Assembly (NCBI GenBank): GCA_030150265.1
Contig: JASLGG010000035.1
Span: forward strand, 1-64,000
Origin: Protaetiibacter sp.
GTDB taxonomy: Bacteria; Actinomycetota; Actinomycetes; Actinomycetales; Microbacteriaceae
Reading direction: 5' to 3'
Length of the DNA stretch: 64,000 bases
The position numbers and the translations under genes are program-made. Shown here piece after piece: positions 37,279 through 48,307 of this stretch. Position 1 is the stretch's first letter; every line of letters begins with the position of its first letter. The notes under the pieces are model-generated. The model worked only from the letters and a program-made list of their open reading frames with translations. It was not told the origin of the DNA and made no database searches.

Positions 37279-38197
37279 AGCGGATCCTCGGGTCGAGCAC
37301 GCCGTACAGCAGGTCGATCACCAGGTTGACGAGCACGTAGATGACGACGAGCACCGTGACGATCGAGACGATCTCGGGCCCGTCATGCCGGTTGATGGCG
37401 CCGAACAGCTCGTTGCCGACGCCCGGCACGTTGAAGATGCCCTCGGTGACGGTCGCGCCGACGATCAGGATGCCGAAGTCGGCGGCGAGGTTCGTGGTCA
37501 CCGGGATCATCGAGTTGCGCAGCACGTGCACCGGGATCACCCGGCGGGTCGGCAGCCCCTTGCCGAAGGCCATCCGCACGAAGTCGTTCTGACGGGTCTC
37601 GATCACCGAGGCACGGGTCAGACGCACCACGTACGCGAAGTTGAGGGCGGCGAGCACGATCGCGGGGAGCATGAGGTCTCCCCATGGCACGCCTCTGCTG
37701 ACCGTCGGTCTGAACCACTCCAGCTGGATGCCCAGGAAGTACTGCGCGATGAACGCGAGCACGAAGACCGGGAGGGAGATCAGCACGAGGCTGATGAGCA
37801 TCGACACGTGGTCGAAGAGGCTGTTCTTGCGCAGACCCGCGATGAGGCCGACGAGCACGCCCAGGATGAGCTCGATGAGCACCGCGAGGAGGGCGAGACG
37901 CAGGGTCGTCGGGAACTTGGCCAGCAGGATGTCGTTGACGGACTGTCCGCGGAAGGTCGTACCCAGGTTGCCCTGGAAGAGATCGCCCAGATAGATCAGG
38001 TACCGCGCGAGGAACGGCTGGTCCAGGTGGAACTTGGCCTGCATTGCTGCGTACTGGGCGTCGGTCGGCGTCTTGTCGCCGAACAGCGCGAGAATCGGGT
38101 CTCCCGGCAGCAGGAAGACCATCGTGAAGATCAGAAGAGTCGACCCCAGGAAGACCGGGATGGCCTGGAGCACTCTGCGGATGATGTAAAAGGTCAT
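37268..38197 (-). CDS. Peptide ABC transporter permease, DppB/OppB type
   Basis: The 309-residue permease opens with the family-specific MTFYIIRRVLQAIPVFLG and has six helices. An EAA-like loop (TRQNDFVRMAFGKGLPTRRVIPVHVLRN, in part) and the final LVNLVIDLLYGVLDPRIR agree with DppB. ATG 38197 was preferred over the ATG at 38254: the longer start would add 19 polar residues without homology and would put the start inside the hairpin at 38233-38263. It precedes dppC in the same operon. Confidence 0.93.
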   Translation of the reverse strand: MTFYIIRRVLQAIPVFLGSTLLIFTMVFLLPGDPILALFGDKTPTDAQYAAMQAKFHLDQPFLARYLIYLGDLFQGNLGTTFRGQSVNDILLAKFPTTLRLALLAVLIELILGVLVGLIAGLRKNSLFDHVSMLISLVLISLPVFVLAFIAQYFLGIQLEWFRPTVSRGVPWGDLMLPAIVLAALNFAYVVRLTRASVIETRQNDFVRMAFGKGLPTRRVIPVHVLRNSMIPVTTNLAADFGILIVGATVTEGIFNVPGVGNELFGAINRHDGPEIVSIVTVLVVIYVLVNLVIDLLYGVLDPRIRYVK

Positions 38198-38232
38198 GAA
38201 CTTCGATACCTCGGAGTGACGCCGCTCACAAA

Positions 38233-38263
38233 GGTGGGGCGGTGCATGGCGCACCGCCCCACC
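38233..38263 (-). terminator. Hairpin between binding-protein gene and permease genes
   Basis: GGTGGGGCGGTGC (38233-38245) pairs perfectly with 38251-38263 around a 5-nt loop. It lies 27 nt after the binding-protein stop and before the permease start, a usual place for a partial terminator or 3' stabiliser. It would give high binding-protein and lower permease expression. Confidence 0.8.
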
Positions 38264-38289
38264 TCGTGGTCAGGACGGATCCTGAGATG

Positions 38290-39942
38290 TTACTCGGACT
38301 TCGTCACCGCGAAGAGCACCGGCCAGCTGTCCCAGCCGTACTCGACGTTCTCGACCTTCTTCGAGTAGCCCGCGTTGACCGCGCCGTACCAGAGCGGCAG
38401 CACCGGCAGGTCCTTGAAGAGGACCTCCTGAGCCTGCTCGAAGTACTTGTTGGACTCCTCGAGCGACGAGGCCGTGGCACCCTTCTTCACGAGCGAGTCG
38501 TACTCGGGGTTCGAGTAGTCGCCGTCGTTCGAGCCGGCACCCGTGATGAAGAGGGCGCCGAGGATGTTGTAGGCACCCGGGTAGTCGAACTGCCAGCCGG
38601 ACCGCGTGGCGGCCTGGATGGTGCGCGACTTGACCTCGGCACGCAGGGTGGCGAAGTCGGGGTACGAGACGCCCTCGGCGTCGATGCCCAGCGTGTTCTT
38701 GATCTGGTTGGTCACCGCGTCGACCCACGGCTGGTGGCCGCCGTCGGCGTTGTAGGCGATGTTGAAGCTGCCGCTCCACGGCGAGATCGCGTCGGCCTTG
38801 GCCCACAGCTCCTTGGCCTTGTCGGCGTTGGCCTTGGTGACCTCGGAGCCCGGGATCTTGTCCGACCAGCCCGCGATGACCGGGGAGGTGAAGTCCACGG
38901 CCGGGGTGCGGGTGCCCTCGAAGATCACGTCCGTGACCTGCTTGCGGTCGATCGCGTAGGAGATCGCCTGACGACGCAGGTTGCCCTCCTCGTCGTTCGC
39001 GAAGTGCGCGAGGCGCGAGGGGATGGTGAGGCCCTGCCAGATCGCCGCGGCCTGGTCGACCGCACGGTCGCCGAGGTCGCTCTTGTAGGTGGCGAGCGCC
39101 GAGGTCGGGACCTGGGAGATGACGTCGAGGTTGTCCGACAGCAGGTCGGCGTACGCGGCCTCCTGCGTGCCGTAGGCCACGAGGTCGAGGCCACCGTTCT
39201 GCGCCTTGCGGGGGCCGTCGTAGTTCTCGTTCGGGACGAGCGAGATGACCGCGTCGTGCTCCCACTTCTCGAGCTTGTAGGGGCCGTTGCCGATCGGGTT
39301 CTGCCCGAAGCCCGCGTAGTCGTCGTAGAACGAGTCAGGCAGCGGCGAGAACACCTGGTAGCCCAGCGAGATCGGGAAGTCGGCCTGCGGCTCGGCGAGC
39401 TCGACCGTGAAGGTGGTGTCGTCGACGACCTTGAGGGCGAGCGTGTCCTGCGGACCAAGCGGACCACCGTCCAAGACAGTGGTCTTGTCGACCGCCGCCT
39501 CGCCGTCATAGCCGGCGAAGTTCGCGAACCACCACTGGTTCTCGAAGTCGGCATCCGAAGCCGCGAACTGCCACGCCTTGACGAAGGAGTCCGAGGTGAC
39601 GGGGGTGCCGTCGCTGAACTTCAGGCCCTTCTTGAGCTTGATGGTCCAGTTCTGGTTGTCGCTGGAGTCGATCGACTCGGCCGACTCCATCTTCATGGAG
39701 CCGTCCGCCTCGTAGTAGACCAGACCGGCGAAGATGTTCTGGAGCACCAGACCGCCGCCGACCTCGTTGGTCACCGCGGGGATGAGCGCGTTCTGCGGCT
39801 CGTTGTTCTGGACGGTCACGATGCCCGTCGACGCCTTGCCGCCTCCGTTGTTGTCGCCCTTGTCGGACGCGCAACCGGAGAGGACGAGCGCCGAGGCGAT
39901 CGCGATGCCTCCGGCAGCTGCTGCGATGCGAGTGATTCGCAC
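38290..39942 (-). CDS. Peptide-binding lipoprotein of the ABC importer (SBP_bac_5)
   Basis: The 550-residue protein starts at GTG 39942 behind a perfect AGGAGG (spacing 5). The signal peptide ends in the lipobox VLSGC, so the mature protein is lipid-anchored outside the cell. A low-complexity Asp/Asn/Gly linker is followed by the DppA/OppA fold: LKKGLKFSDGTPVTSDSFVKA is the classic domain I motif, and PIGNGPYKLEKWEHD the hinge. It presents peptides to the permeases. The gene is first in the operon. A promoter with TTGGTG (40030-40035) and TAAGGT (40008-40013) lies about 70 nt upstream on the minus strand. Confidence 0.93.
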   Translation of the reverse strand: MRITRIAAAAGGIAIASALVLSGCASDKGDNNGGGKASTGIVTVQNNEPQNALIPAVTNEVGGGLVLQNIFAGLVYYEADGSMKMESAESIDSSDNQNWTIKLKKGLKFSDGTPVTSDSFVKAWQFAASDADFENQWWFANFAGYDGEAAVDKTTVLDGGPLGPQDTLALKVVDDTTFTVELAEPQADFPISLGYQVFSPLPDSFYDDYAGFGQNPIGNGPYKLEKWEHDAVISLVPNENYDGPRKAQNGGLDLVAYGTQEAAYADLLSDNLDVISQVPTSALATYKSDLGDRAVDQAAAIWQGLTIPSRLAHFANDEEGNLRRQAISYAIDRKQVTDVIFEGTRTPAVDFTSPVIAGWSDKIPGSEVTKANADKAKELWAKADAISPWSGSFNIAYNADGGHQPWVDAVTNQIKNTLGIDAEGVSYPDFATLRAEVKSRTIQAATRSGWQFDYPGAYNILGALFITGAGSNDGDYSNPEYDSLVKKGATASSLEESNKYFEQAQEVLFKDLPVLPLWYGAVNAGYSKKVENVEYGWDSWPVLFAVTKSE

Positions 39943-40193
39943 AGTTCCTCCTGTACACAATGTGACGCCATGCGGGCATGCAGCGCGCATGGCGGTGATG
40001 CGTGCAACCTTAAGTCGCCACGTCCCCAGCACCAAACCCGAATCGCTGAATCGTTACCCGGCGGAAACCCCACACGCGGGAATCTTGCATCCGGACCCTG
40101 AATGCGCACGATTCTCCCGCGATCCGGAGGATTCGTGCGCAGTATGCGCCAGAGCTTCGGCTTCCTCGCATCTCGCGGACGTAACATCGTGAG

Positions 40194-40598
40194 ATGTCCC
40201 CGCGCGTGCCCCTCCCCTCCGGACGGCCGCTTCTCGTGTTCGACGGGGACTGCGCGTTCTGCACCACCTGGGTGAACCGGCTGCGCGAGGTCCTCCCCCG
40301 CTTCCCCGAGTCGACGCCCTACCAGTGGATCGACTACGCGGAGCTCGGGCTCGACGAGCACGACGTCACGCACTACGTCTGGTACGTCACGCCGACCCGC
40401 CAGCTCGCCGGGCACCTCGCCCTCTCGGCGCTGCTGCGCGCCCAGCGCGGCCCCGGATGGCGCTTCGCCGGCTGGATCATCGCGACGCCGCCGTTCTCCT
40501 GGCTCGCGGCGCTCGGCTACCGCTTCGTGGCCCGCTACCGGCACCGCCTGCCCGGAGGCACCCCCGCGTGCGCCCTGCCGCCGGCCGCGCACGGATGA
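40194..40598 (+). CDS. DCC-family thiol-disulfide oxidoreductase (DUF393)
   Basis: The 134-residue protein carries FDGDCAFCTTW at residues 16-26, the DCC family motif with a thioredoxin-like CxxC (C20, C23). A YRFVARYRHRLPGGTPAC end, with one more Cys, is also typical. The family is predicted to perform thiol-disulfide exchange but has no established substrate. ATG 40194 follows a good TAACAT -10 box (40182-40187) by 6 nt, so it is probably leaderless. The CPBP protease gene overlaps its stop (ATGA). Confidence 0.87.
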   Translation: MSPRVPLPSGRPLLVFDGDCAFCTTWVNRLREVLPRFPESTPYQWIDYAELGLDEHDVTHYVWYVTPTRQLAGHLALSALLRAQRGPGWRFAGWIIATPPFSWLAALGYRFVARYRHRLPGGTPACALPPAAHG

Positions 40599-41392
40599 GC
40601 GCCGTCGCCCCGCCGGCGCCGGCCGCATCCGGCCTCTCCCGGGCACGCCTGTGGTGGGAGATCGCGATCGTGCTCGCCCTCGGGCTCGGGCAGTCGGCGG
40701 TCTACGCGATCGTCGCGCTCGTCTACCGGCTCACGAGCGACGTGGCGCTCAGCCAGCAGAGCACCACGCTCAACCCCTCGCGCAGCGACCGCGAGGTCTT
40801 CGACCTGATCTACCAGCTGCTCGCGATCGCCTTCGCCCTGGCCCCCGTGCTGCTGGTCTGCTACCTGCTGTGGGCGCCCCGGAGGCCGCGGCTCGGCGCC
40901 CTGGGCCTCGACACCGTGCGCCCGGGGCGCGACATCGCCCACGGCGTCGCGCTCGTCGCGGCGATCGGCATCCCGGGCATCGCGCTCTACCTCGGCGGAC
41001 GCGCGCTCGGCCTCTTCGTGGCGGTCGACCCGGGCGGCCTCGGCGACCACTGGTGGACCGTGCCCGTGCTGCTGCTCTCGGCGGCGCGCGCGGCGCTCCA
41101 GGAGGAGGTCGTCGTGCTCGGCTACCTCTTCGCGCGACTGCGGCAGCTCGGCTGGGGCACCTGGCCGATCGTCGTCGCGACCTCGGTGCTGCGCGCGAGC
41201 TACCACCTCTACCAGGGCCCGGGCGCCTTCGTCGGCAACCTGCTCATGGGCCTCCTGTTCGGGGCGCTGTTCGCCCGCACGGGACGCCTGGCGCCGTTCC
41301 TGGTGGCGCACTTCCTCATCGACGCCGCGGTCTTCGTGGGCTACCCCTGGGCTGCCGGGATGTGGCCGGCCCTCTTCGGGCTGCCCGGATAG
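40595..41392 (+). CDS. CPBP-family intramembrane metalloprotease
   Basis: This 265-residue protein has about eight hydrophobic helices. The CPBP (Abi) core is seen as LQEEVVVLGYLFARLRQLG (EE pair), RASYHLYQGPGAF (R and H motif) and AHFLIDAAVF (His/Asp). The canonical first motif is EExxxR; here Leu stands where Arg is usual (EEVVVL), a change I have seen in actinobacterial relatives. It may mature prenylated or secreted peptides, or be a non-proteolytic relative. Translation is coupled to the DCC gene by ATGA. Confidence 0.85.
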   Translation: MSAVAPPAPAASGLSRARLWWEIAIVLALGLGQSAVYAIVALVYRLTSDVALSQQSTTLNPSRSDREVFDLIYQLLAIAFALAPVLLVCYLLWAPRRPRLGALGLDTVRPGRDIAHGVALVAAIGIPGIALYLGGRALGLFVAVDPGGLGDHWWTVPVLLLSAARAALQEEVVVLGYLFARLRQLGWGTWPIVVATSVLRASYHLYQGPGAFVGNLLMGLLFGALFARTGRLAPFLVAHFLIDAAVFVGYPWAAGMWPALFGLPG

Positions 41393-41455
41393 CACCCGGA
41401 TTGGGGGGTGCCCGGATGCGGCACACCGGCGGATCGCTCACCTAGCATGGACGCC

Positions 41456-41605
41456 ATGTCCACGCCCGACCCGGGGGAGTCGGCGGCCGCGTCCGACGAC
41501 GCGCAGGCTGCGCTCCCTCCCCCGCCCTCCGGCGCCACCCGGTACGAGCTCCCGCCACCGGGCGACGGCGCCGTGCGATTCGACCTGCCCCCGCCGCCCG
41601 GCTGA
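41456..41605 (+). CDS. 49-residue proline-rich protein with repeated R-(Y/F)-(E/D)-LPPP
   Basis: A 49-codon frame starts at ATG 41456, 7 nt after TAGCAT (41443-41448), a leaderless promoter configuration. The product begins with 19 acidic and Ala residues, then has PPPPSGATRYELPPPGDG and AVRFDLPPPPG: the unit (A/G)-x-R-(Y/F)-(E/D)-LPPP occurs twice. No signal, helix or known domain is seen. Proline-rich short linear motifs suggest binding to another protein. The product could also be the remnant N-terminus of a longer protein whose membrane part was lost. Function not known. Confidence 0.55.
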   Translation: MSTPDPGESAAASDDAQAALPPPPSGATRYELPPPGDGAVRFDLPPPPG

Positions 41606-41697
41606 GTGCCGCGGCGCATCGCGGCGCCGCACGAGCTCGTCGACGGTGTCGGCACGCGAGCGGCCGGGCGTTCGCGCACGGCCGGCCGTTCGGCCGA

Positions 41698-41719
41698 GCG
41701 CCGCGGATTACCGCGGCGC
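41698..41719 (-). terminator. Terminator of the gcv operon
   Basis: GCGCCGCGG (41698-41706) and CCGCGGCGC (41711-41719) form a perfect 9-bp stem with loop ATTA, 8 nt beyond the gcvP stop on the minus strand. Confidence 0.78.
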
Positions 41720-41727
41720 CAAAGAAC

Positions 41728-44552
<2,825 letters not shown>

Positions 44553-44556
<4 letters not shown>

Positions 44557-44927
44557 TCGGCGGTCAGCGCCGCGTACTCGTCGGCGGTCAGGAGCGCGGG
44601 AAGCTCGGCGAAGCGCACGGCGATCATCCATCCGGCGCCGTACGGGTCGGAGTTCACGAGGGAGGGATCGTCGACGACCGCCCCGTTCGCCTCGACGACC
44701 TCGCCGTCGAGCGGGGCGTAGAGCTCGCCCACCGACTTGGTCGACTCGATCTCGCCCACGACGCGGCCCGCCACGACCGCGGTGCCGGCCTGCGGCAGCT
44801 CCACGAACACGACGTCGCCGAGCTTCTCCGCGGCGTAGGCGGTGATGCCGATGCGGGCGACGTCGCCGTCGACGGCGACCCACTCGTGCTCGGCGGTGTA
44901 CTTCAGGTCTGCGGGGAGGGTGGACAT
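44553..44927 (-). CDS. gcvH: Glycine cleavage system H protein
   Basis: The 124-residue lipoyl-carrier protein has its modified lysine at K64 in the classic GEIESTKSVGELYAPLDGEV. The N-terminal KYTAEHEWV and final WMIAVRF elements are conserved. It shuttles the aminomethyl intermediate between P-, T- and L-proteins. It overlaps gcvT by one base (TGATG) and gcvP by 4 nt, ensuring equimolar translation. A lipoyl ligase or LipA/LipB is not encoded here. Confidence 0.95.
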
Positions 44928-46057
44928 CAGCTCTTCTTTCTCGAGTAGAACGGCAGGGCGACGACGGTGGCGGGGATGCGGGTCCCGCGCACGTCGATGA
45001 GGACGGTGGTGCCGACGGACGCGAGGGAGGGGCGGACGAGCGCCATCGCGATCGGGTGCCCGAGCGTCGGCGAGAGCGCGCCGCTCGTGACCTCGCCCGC
45101 CGCGTCCGGATCGGACTCGTCCGCGAACACGGCATAGCCGGCGCGGCCCGCACGGCGGCCCTCGGCCGCGAGGCCGACGAGCACGGGGGCGTCGGGGGCG
45201 GGGCCGTCTGCGACCGCCGCCTCGCCCACGAAGCCACCGGGCTTGCCGAGCACGGGCAGGCGACCGAGCCCGACCTGCTGCGGCAGGGTCACGCGGGTGA
45301 GCTCGTGACCGTAGAGCGGCATGCCCGCCTCGAGGCGCAGCGTGTCGCGGGAGGCGAGGCCGCACGGCACGAGGCCCGCGCCGGCGCCCGTCTCGGCGAG
45401 CGCCTCCCACAGGGCCGGGGCGGCGTCCGGGTCGAGGTAGAACTCGAAGCCGTCCTCGCCCGTGTAGCCCGTGCGCGCCACGAGCACCTCGTGCCCGCGG
45501 AAGTCGCCCGTGACGGCTCGGTAGTAGCGCAGGCCGTCGAGGCCGGGGATGTCGAAGCCGTCGACGCCCCGCAGGATCTCCTCGGCCCTCGGTCCCTGCA
45601 GCGCGATGAGCGCGATGTCGTCGGACTCGTCGTCGACGACGCAGTCGAAGCCGGCCGCGCGCTCGCGCAGCGCGGCGACCGCCGCATCCCGGTTCCCCGC
45701 GTTCGCCACCACGAGGAAGCGGTCGGCGCCGGTGCGGTACACCACGAGATCGTCGACGATGCCGCCGTCCTCCGCGAGCAGCAGGCTGTACTTCGCCTGA
45801 CCCTCCTCGACCGCCGAGATGCGGCCCGCGAGCGCGTGGTCGAGGGCGGATGCCGCATCCGGCCCGAGCACCAGGATCTCGGCCATGTGGCTCAGGTCGA
45901 AGAGGCCCGCCGCCTCGCGCACCGCGTGGTGCTCGGCGAGGTCGGAGCTGTAGCGCACCGGCATCTGCCAGCCGGCGAAGTCGGTGAAGCTCGCGCCGGC
46001 CGCGCGGTGCACGGCGTCGAGCGGGGAACGGCGTTCGCCGCCGGGGGCATCGGTCAT
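44927..46057 (-). CDS. gcvT: Aminomethyltransferase, T-protein of the glycine cleavage system
   Basis: The 376-residue enzyme passes the methylene group from aminomethyl-lipoyl-GcvH to tetrahydrofolate and releases ammonia. Family motifs: FAGWQMPVRYSSDLAEHHAVR, FDLSHMAEILV with the folate-binding region, ARTGYTGEDGFEFYL and the RDTLRLEAGMPLYGHEL stretch with catalytic Asp context. It is the first gene of gcvTHP. ATG 46057 lies 33 nt downstream (minus strand) of the riboswitch 3' end, and the leader in between could allow SD control. Confidence 0.95.
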   Translation of the reverse strand: MTDAPGGERRSPLDAVHRAAGASFTDFAGWQMPVRYSSDLAEHHAVREAAGLFDLSHMAEILVLGPDAASALDHALAGRISAVEEGQAKYSLLLAEDGGIVDDLVVYRTGADRFLVVANAGNRDAAVAALRERAAGFDCVVDDESDDIALIALQGPRAEEILRGVDGFDIPGLDGLRYYRAVTGDFRGHEVLVARTGYTGEDGFEFYLDPDAAPALWEALAETGAGAGLVPCGLASRDTLRLEAGMPLYGHELTRVTLPQQVGLGRLPVLGKPGGFVGEAAVADGPAPDAPVLVGLAAEGRRAGRAGYAVFADESDPDAAGEVTSGALSPTLGHPIAMALVRPSLASVGTTVLIDVRGTRIPATVVALPFYSRKKS

Positions 46058-46089
46058 GGATGAGCTCTCCGATCGCGTGTCGGTGGAAC

Positions 46090-46262
46090 TCCCCCTCTGT
46101 CATCGATGCCTGAGAGATTCGCGACGGGTGGTCGCTTTCACCGTGGGCGGCTCCCCGGGGAGCGCTTTTCAGAGCGGCCTGTCGATGCGGTACACGTACC
46201 TGAGAGGTTGGCGGGGAGGCTTGCTCCTTCGGTGCCGGCGGCGACGCCCCGGCTCTCCCGCA
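46090..46262 (-). promoter_or_regulatory. Tandem glycine riboswitch upstream of gcvT
   Basis: Read on the minus strand, the first aptamer runs from GGGAGAG through CCGAAGGAGCAA to AACCTCTCAGGTAC. After a short linker, GACAGGCCGCTCTG opens the second aptamer, which has CACGGTGAAAG, AATCTCTCAGGCA and ATGACAGAGGG. These are the conserved sequences of paired glycine aptamers, in order, in the leader of the gcvTHP operon. Glycine binding is expected to raise expression. No long T-tract follows, so control may be at translation. Confidence 0.93.
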
Positions 46263-46323
46263 TCGCGTGCGGCCCGGTGTTCGGTTGTGCGGACAGCCTA
46301 CCCGACGGCCCGGATGCCGGCCG

Positions 46324-46893
46324 TCAGTCGGTCAGGTCCATCCCGTAGAGCACCGAGGAGGCGACCGCGCCCGCGACCACGATCGCCCAGAGCACGATGC
46401 CGCCGGCCGAGGCGAGCGTGCGCGCCGGGGTGCTCGGATACCGCAGCCCGAAGGCGCTGAAGGCGGCGCCCAGCACCCAGGGGATGCCGAAGAGGAACAG
46501 GCCGCCGGTGTCGTTCATGTAGCGGCCGCGGCCGCCCGCGAAGAGGGTCTCGAACAGCCCGCCCGCGGCGACGGCCCAGGCGATCAGCGCGACCGCGGCG
46601 AAGCCGAGGCCGAGCCAGGGGAACACCCGCGAGGCACGGCTCATGGGGCGCACGAGGGCGATGACGAGGCCCACGACCGCCACGACGATCGTCGCGATCA
46701 GGTCGATCCCGATCCCGAACGCCATGACCATCTCGACCGGCGCGTTGCCGGGGAAGTTCGCGAGTCCCAGGAAGTTCAGCACGAGCCCGGCCACCGCGAC
46801 CCCGCCCACGACGGCGAAGCCCCAGGGCACGCGTCGCGCGGTGGCGGGAGGCACGCTCGCCGAGGCGGCGAGGGGCGGCGTCTCCGAGCTCAT
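46324..46893 (-). CDS. Hypothetical membrane protein, five helices
   Basis: The 189-residue protein has a Ser/Pro/Ala-rich cytosolic start of about 22 residues and then five hydrophobic segments (about 25-45, 58-82, 92-112, 130-148, 163-183). It has no conserved charged residues inside the membrane that would suggest transport. The stretch AGGRGRYMNDTGGLFLFGIPW separates the third and fourth helices. I do not recognise a family. It faces away from the neighbouring AhpD-like gene and stands 61 nt from the riboswitch region. Confidence 0.7.
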   Translation of the reverse strand: MSSETPPLAASASVPPATARRVPWGFAVVGGVAVAGLVLNFLGLANFPGNAPVEMVMAFGIGIDLIATIVVAVVGLVIALVRPMSRASRVFPWLGLGFAAVALIAWAVAAGGLFETLFAGGRGRYMNDTGGLFLFGIPWVLGAAFSAFGLRYPSTPARTLASAGGIVLWAIVVAGAVASSVLYGMDLTD

Positions 46894-46964
46894 GGCACGA
46901 CCCTAGCGCCCGGCCTCTTCCGCCGGGGCGTCGCGCATGCCAGGCTCGGGGCGAGGAGGCCGCC

Positions 46965-47534
46965 ATGACGATCATCCGCACCCCGGAGCCCGACGAGGTC
47001 GAGGGGGAGGCAGCGGCTCTCTACGCCGCGGACCTCGCCTCGATCGGTTACGTCCCCTCGCACACGCGCGTGATGGCCACCAACCCCGCCGCGGTGCGCG
47101 CCTTCGAGAGCCTCATCCGCGCGTCCCTGCGCACGATGGACCTGCGCCGCTACGAGCTCGTGACGCTCGCCGCGGCGGGAGCGATCGGATCGCGCGCCTG
47201 CCGGCTCGCCCACGGCAAGAAGTCCCTCAAGGTCTTCGACGAGGCCGCCCTCGAGCGGATCGCCCGCGACTACCACGACGCGGGCCTCAGCGAGGCCGAG
47301 GTGGCGATGATGGAGTTCGCCGAGCGCCTCTCCCGCGACTCCGCGTCGATGACGGATGCCGACGCGACGCGGCTGCGCGAGCTCGGCTTCGCCGACGACG
47401 AGATCGTCGACATCGCGCTCGCGGCGGCCGCTCGCAACTTCTACTCGCGTGCGCTGCACGCGCTCGCGGTGCCGGTGGACGAGCCCCCGCAGCTCTCGCC
47501 GGCGCTGCGCGACGCGCTCGTGGCGGGGATCTGA
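46965..47534 (+). CDS. Carboxymuconolactone decarboxylase / AhpD-like protein
   Basis: The 189-residue all-helical protein belongs to the AhpD-like, peroxidase-related group: YVPSHTRVMATNPAAVRAFESLI, RYELVTLAAAGAIGSRACRLAHGK and AVAMMEFAERLS-like stretches are typical. AhpD proteins use a CxxC-x-x-x-H proton relay; here the first cysteine is replaced (S-R-A-C, then RLAHG), leaving one Cys and the His. The enzyme may act by another route or as a peroxide-independent hydrolase or decarboxylase. ATG 46965 follows AGGAGG at spacing 7. The next gene starts 2 nt after its stop. Confidence 0.78.
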   Translation: MTIIRTPEPDEVEGEAAALYAADLASIGYVPSHTRVMATNPAAVRAFESLIRASLRTMDLRRYELVTLAAAGAIGSRACRLAHGKKSLKVFDEAALERIARDYHDAGLSEAEVAMMEFAERLSRDSASMTDADATRLRELGFADDEIVDIALAAAARNFYSRALHALAVPVDEPPQLSPALRDALVAGI

Positions 47535-47536
47535 CG

Positions 47537-47896
47537 ATGGGCTCCCTCATCTACGGCACCAGCGGGATCGAGATCTCCTTCGACGACCGCGTGCTCGCCC
47601 ACCTCGAGCTCGTGGTGGGCACGAAGCTGCGGCGGCGCGAGTCGTTCATGCTCAGCTGGCGCGACGCCCCCGACGTCGGCGACGGGCGCAGCTCGATCTG
47701 GCTCGACACCGCGATCCCCCTGTACTTCCGTTACTCGGGCAGCCGCGTCCCGCTCATCGACCGGGAGTGGCTCGAGGAGCTGCTGGCGGAGTCCGGATCG
47801 ACGCGCGGCCTCGTGCTCGGCGAGGACCCCTCGACCGACCAGCCCGTGCGATCGAAGGACAACTCGGTCAAGCGCAAGGACCATCCCGCGCGCTGA
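47537..47896 (+). CDS. DUF7882-like small protein
   Basis: This 119-residue protein opens MGSLIYGTSGIEISFDDRVLAH and continues LELVVGTKLRRRESFMLSW. This layout is common in a Microbacteriaceae family often mislabelled as ATP-dependent DNA ligase and now, as I recall, called DUF7882. It lacks any ligase motif (no KxDG). It forms a compact beta-alpha domain followed by a basic tail (VKRKDHPAR). Function is unknown. It begins 2 nt after the AhpD-like stop, implying cotranscription. Confidence 0.7.
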   Translation: MGSLIYGTSGIEISFDDRVLAHLELVVGTKLRRRESFMLSWRDAPDVGDGRSSIWLDTAIPLYFRYSGSRVPLIDREWLEELLAESGSTRGLVLGEDPSTDQPVRSKDNSVKRKDHPAR

Positions 47897-47899
47897 TCG

Positions 47900-48196
47900 T
47901 CAGCGCGCCAGGCCGAAGCCCACGCTGTCGAGCCGGGCGGCCCGATGACGCAGCACCGCGACCGCGTGCTCCTCGCCGTCGAGCGGCGTCTCGGGCGCGT
48001 CGGCCTCGAACACGACGAACGGCGTCGCGGCGGTGACGAGCAGCTGGACGCCCACCGTGCGCCCCCCGCGGAGGACCGGGATCGCGATCCGCTCGGGGGG
48101 ACCCGTGCGGGGCAGCGTGACGAGGAAGTCGAGCAGCGCGTCGGCGACCCGGTCGGTCGTCATGAGCGCGCATCCCGCGCAGTGCAGCTCTCTCAC
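47900..48196 (-). CDS. Hypothetical protein, 98 residues, with N-terminal HCAGC motif
   Basis: A minus-strand frame ends at TGA 47900-47902. Starting at GTG 48196 it yields 98 residues beginning MRELHCAGCALMTTDRV; starting at ATG 48163 it yields 87 residues without the cysteines. The core is a small alpha/beta domain (LLVTAATPFVVFEADAP, LRHRAARLDSVGFGLAR). If the longer form is right, HCAGC could bind a metal or form a disulfide. It is convergent with the DUF7882-like gene, 3 nt apart. I do not recognise a family. Confidence 0.55.
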   Translation of the reverse strand: MRELHCAGCALMTTDRVADALLDFLVTLPRTGPPERIAIPVLRGGRTVGVQLLVTAATPFVVFEADAPETPLDGEEHAVAVLRHRAARLDSVGFGLAR

Positions 48197-48307
48197 TGGA
48201 ATCACCACGGCCCATGCTGGACCCGCGCATCGGATGCCGCGAACCCGTTCCCTCCGGCCGCGGATCGTGCTAGACGCCCGCGACGGCGGCCACGACACGC
48301 GGGGCGG

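Noticed and set aside
38198..38254. Longer N-terminus of the DppB-like permease from ATG 38254
   Set aside because: The 19 extra residues are polar and lie partly in a perfect hairpin; the family start MTFYIIRR is at 38197.
38233..38263. Mobile-element terminal repeat in the peptide ABC operon
   Set aside because: Loop of only 5 nt, unique sequence, and a position after the binding-protein gene all fit a partial terminator instead.
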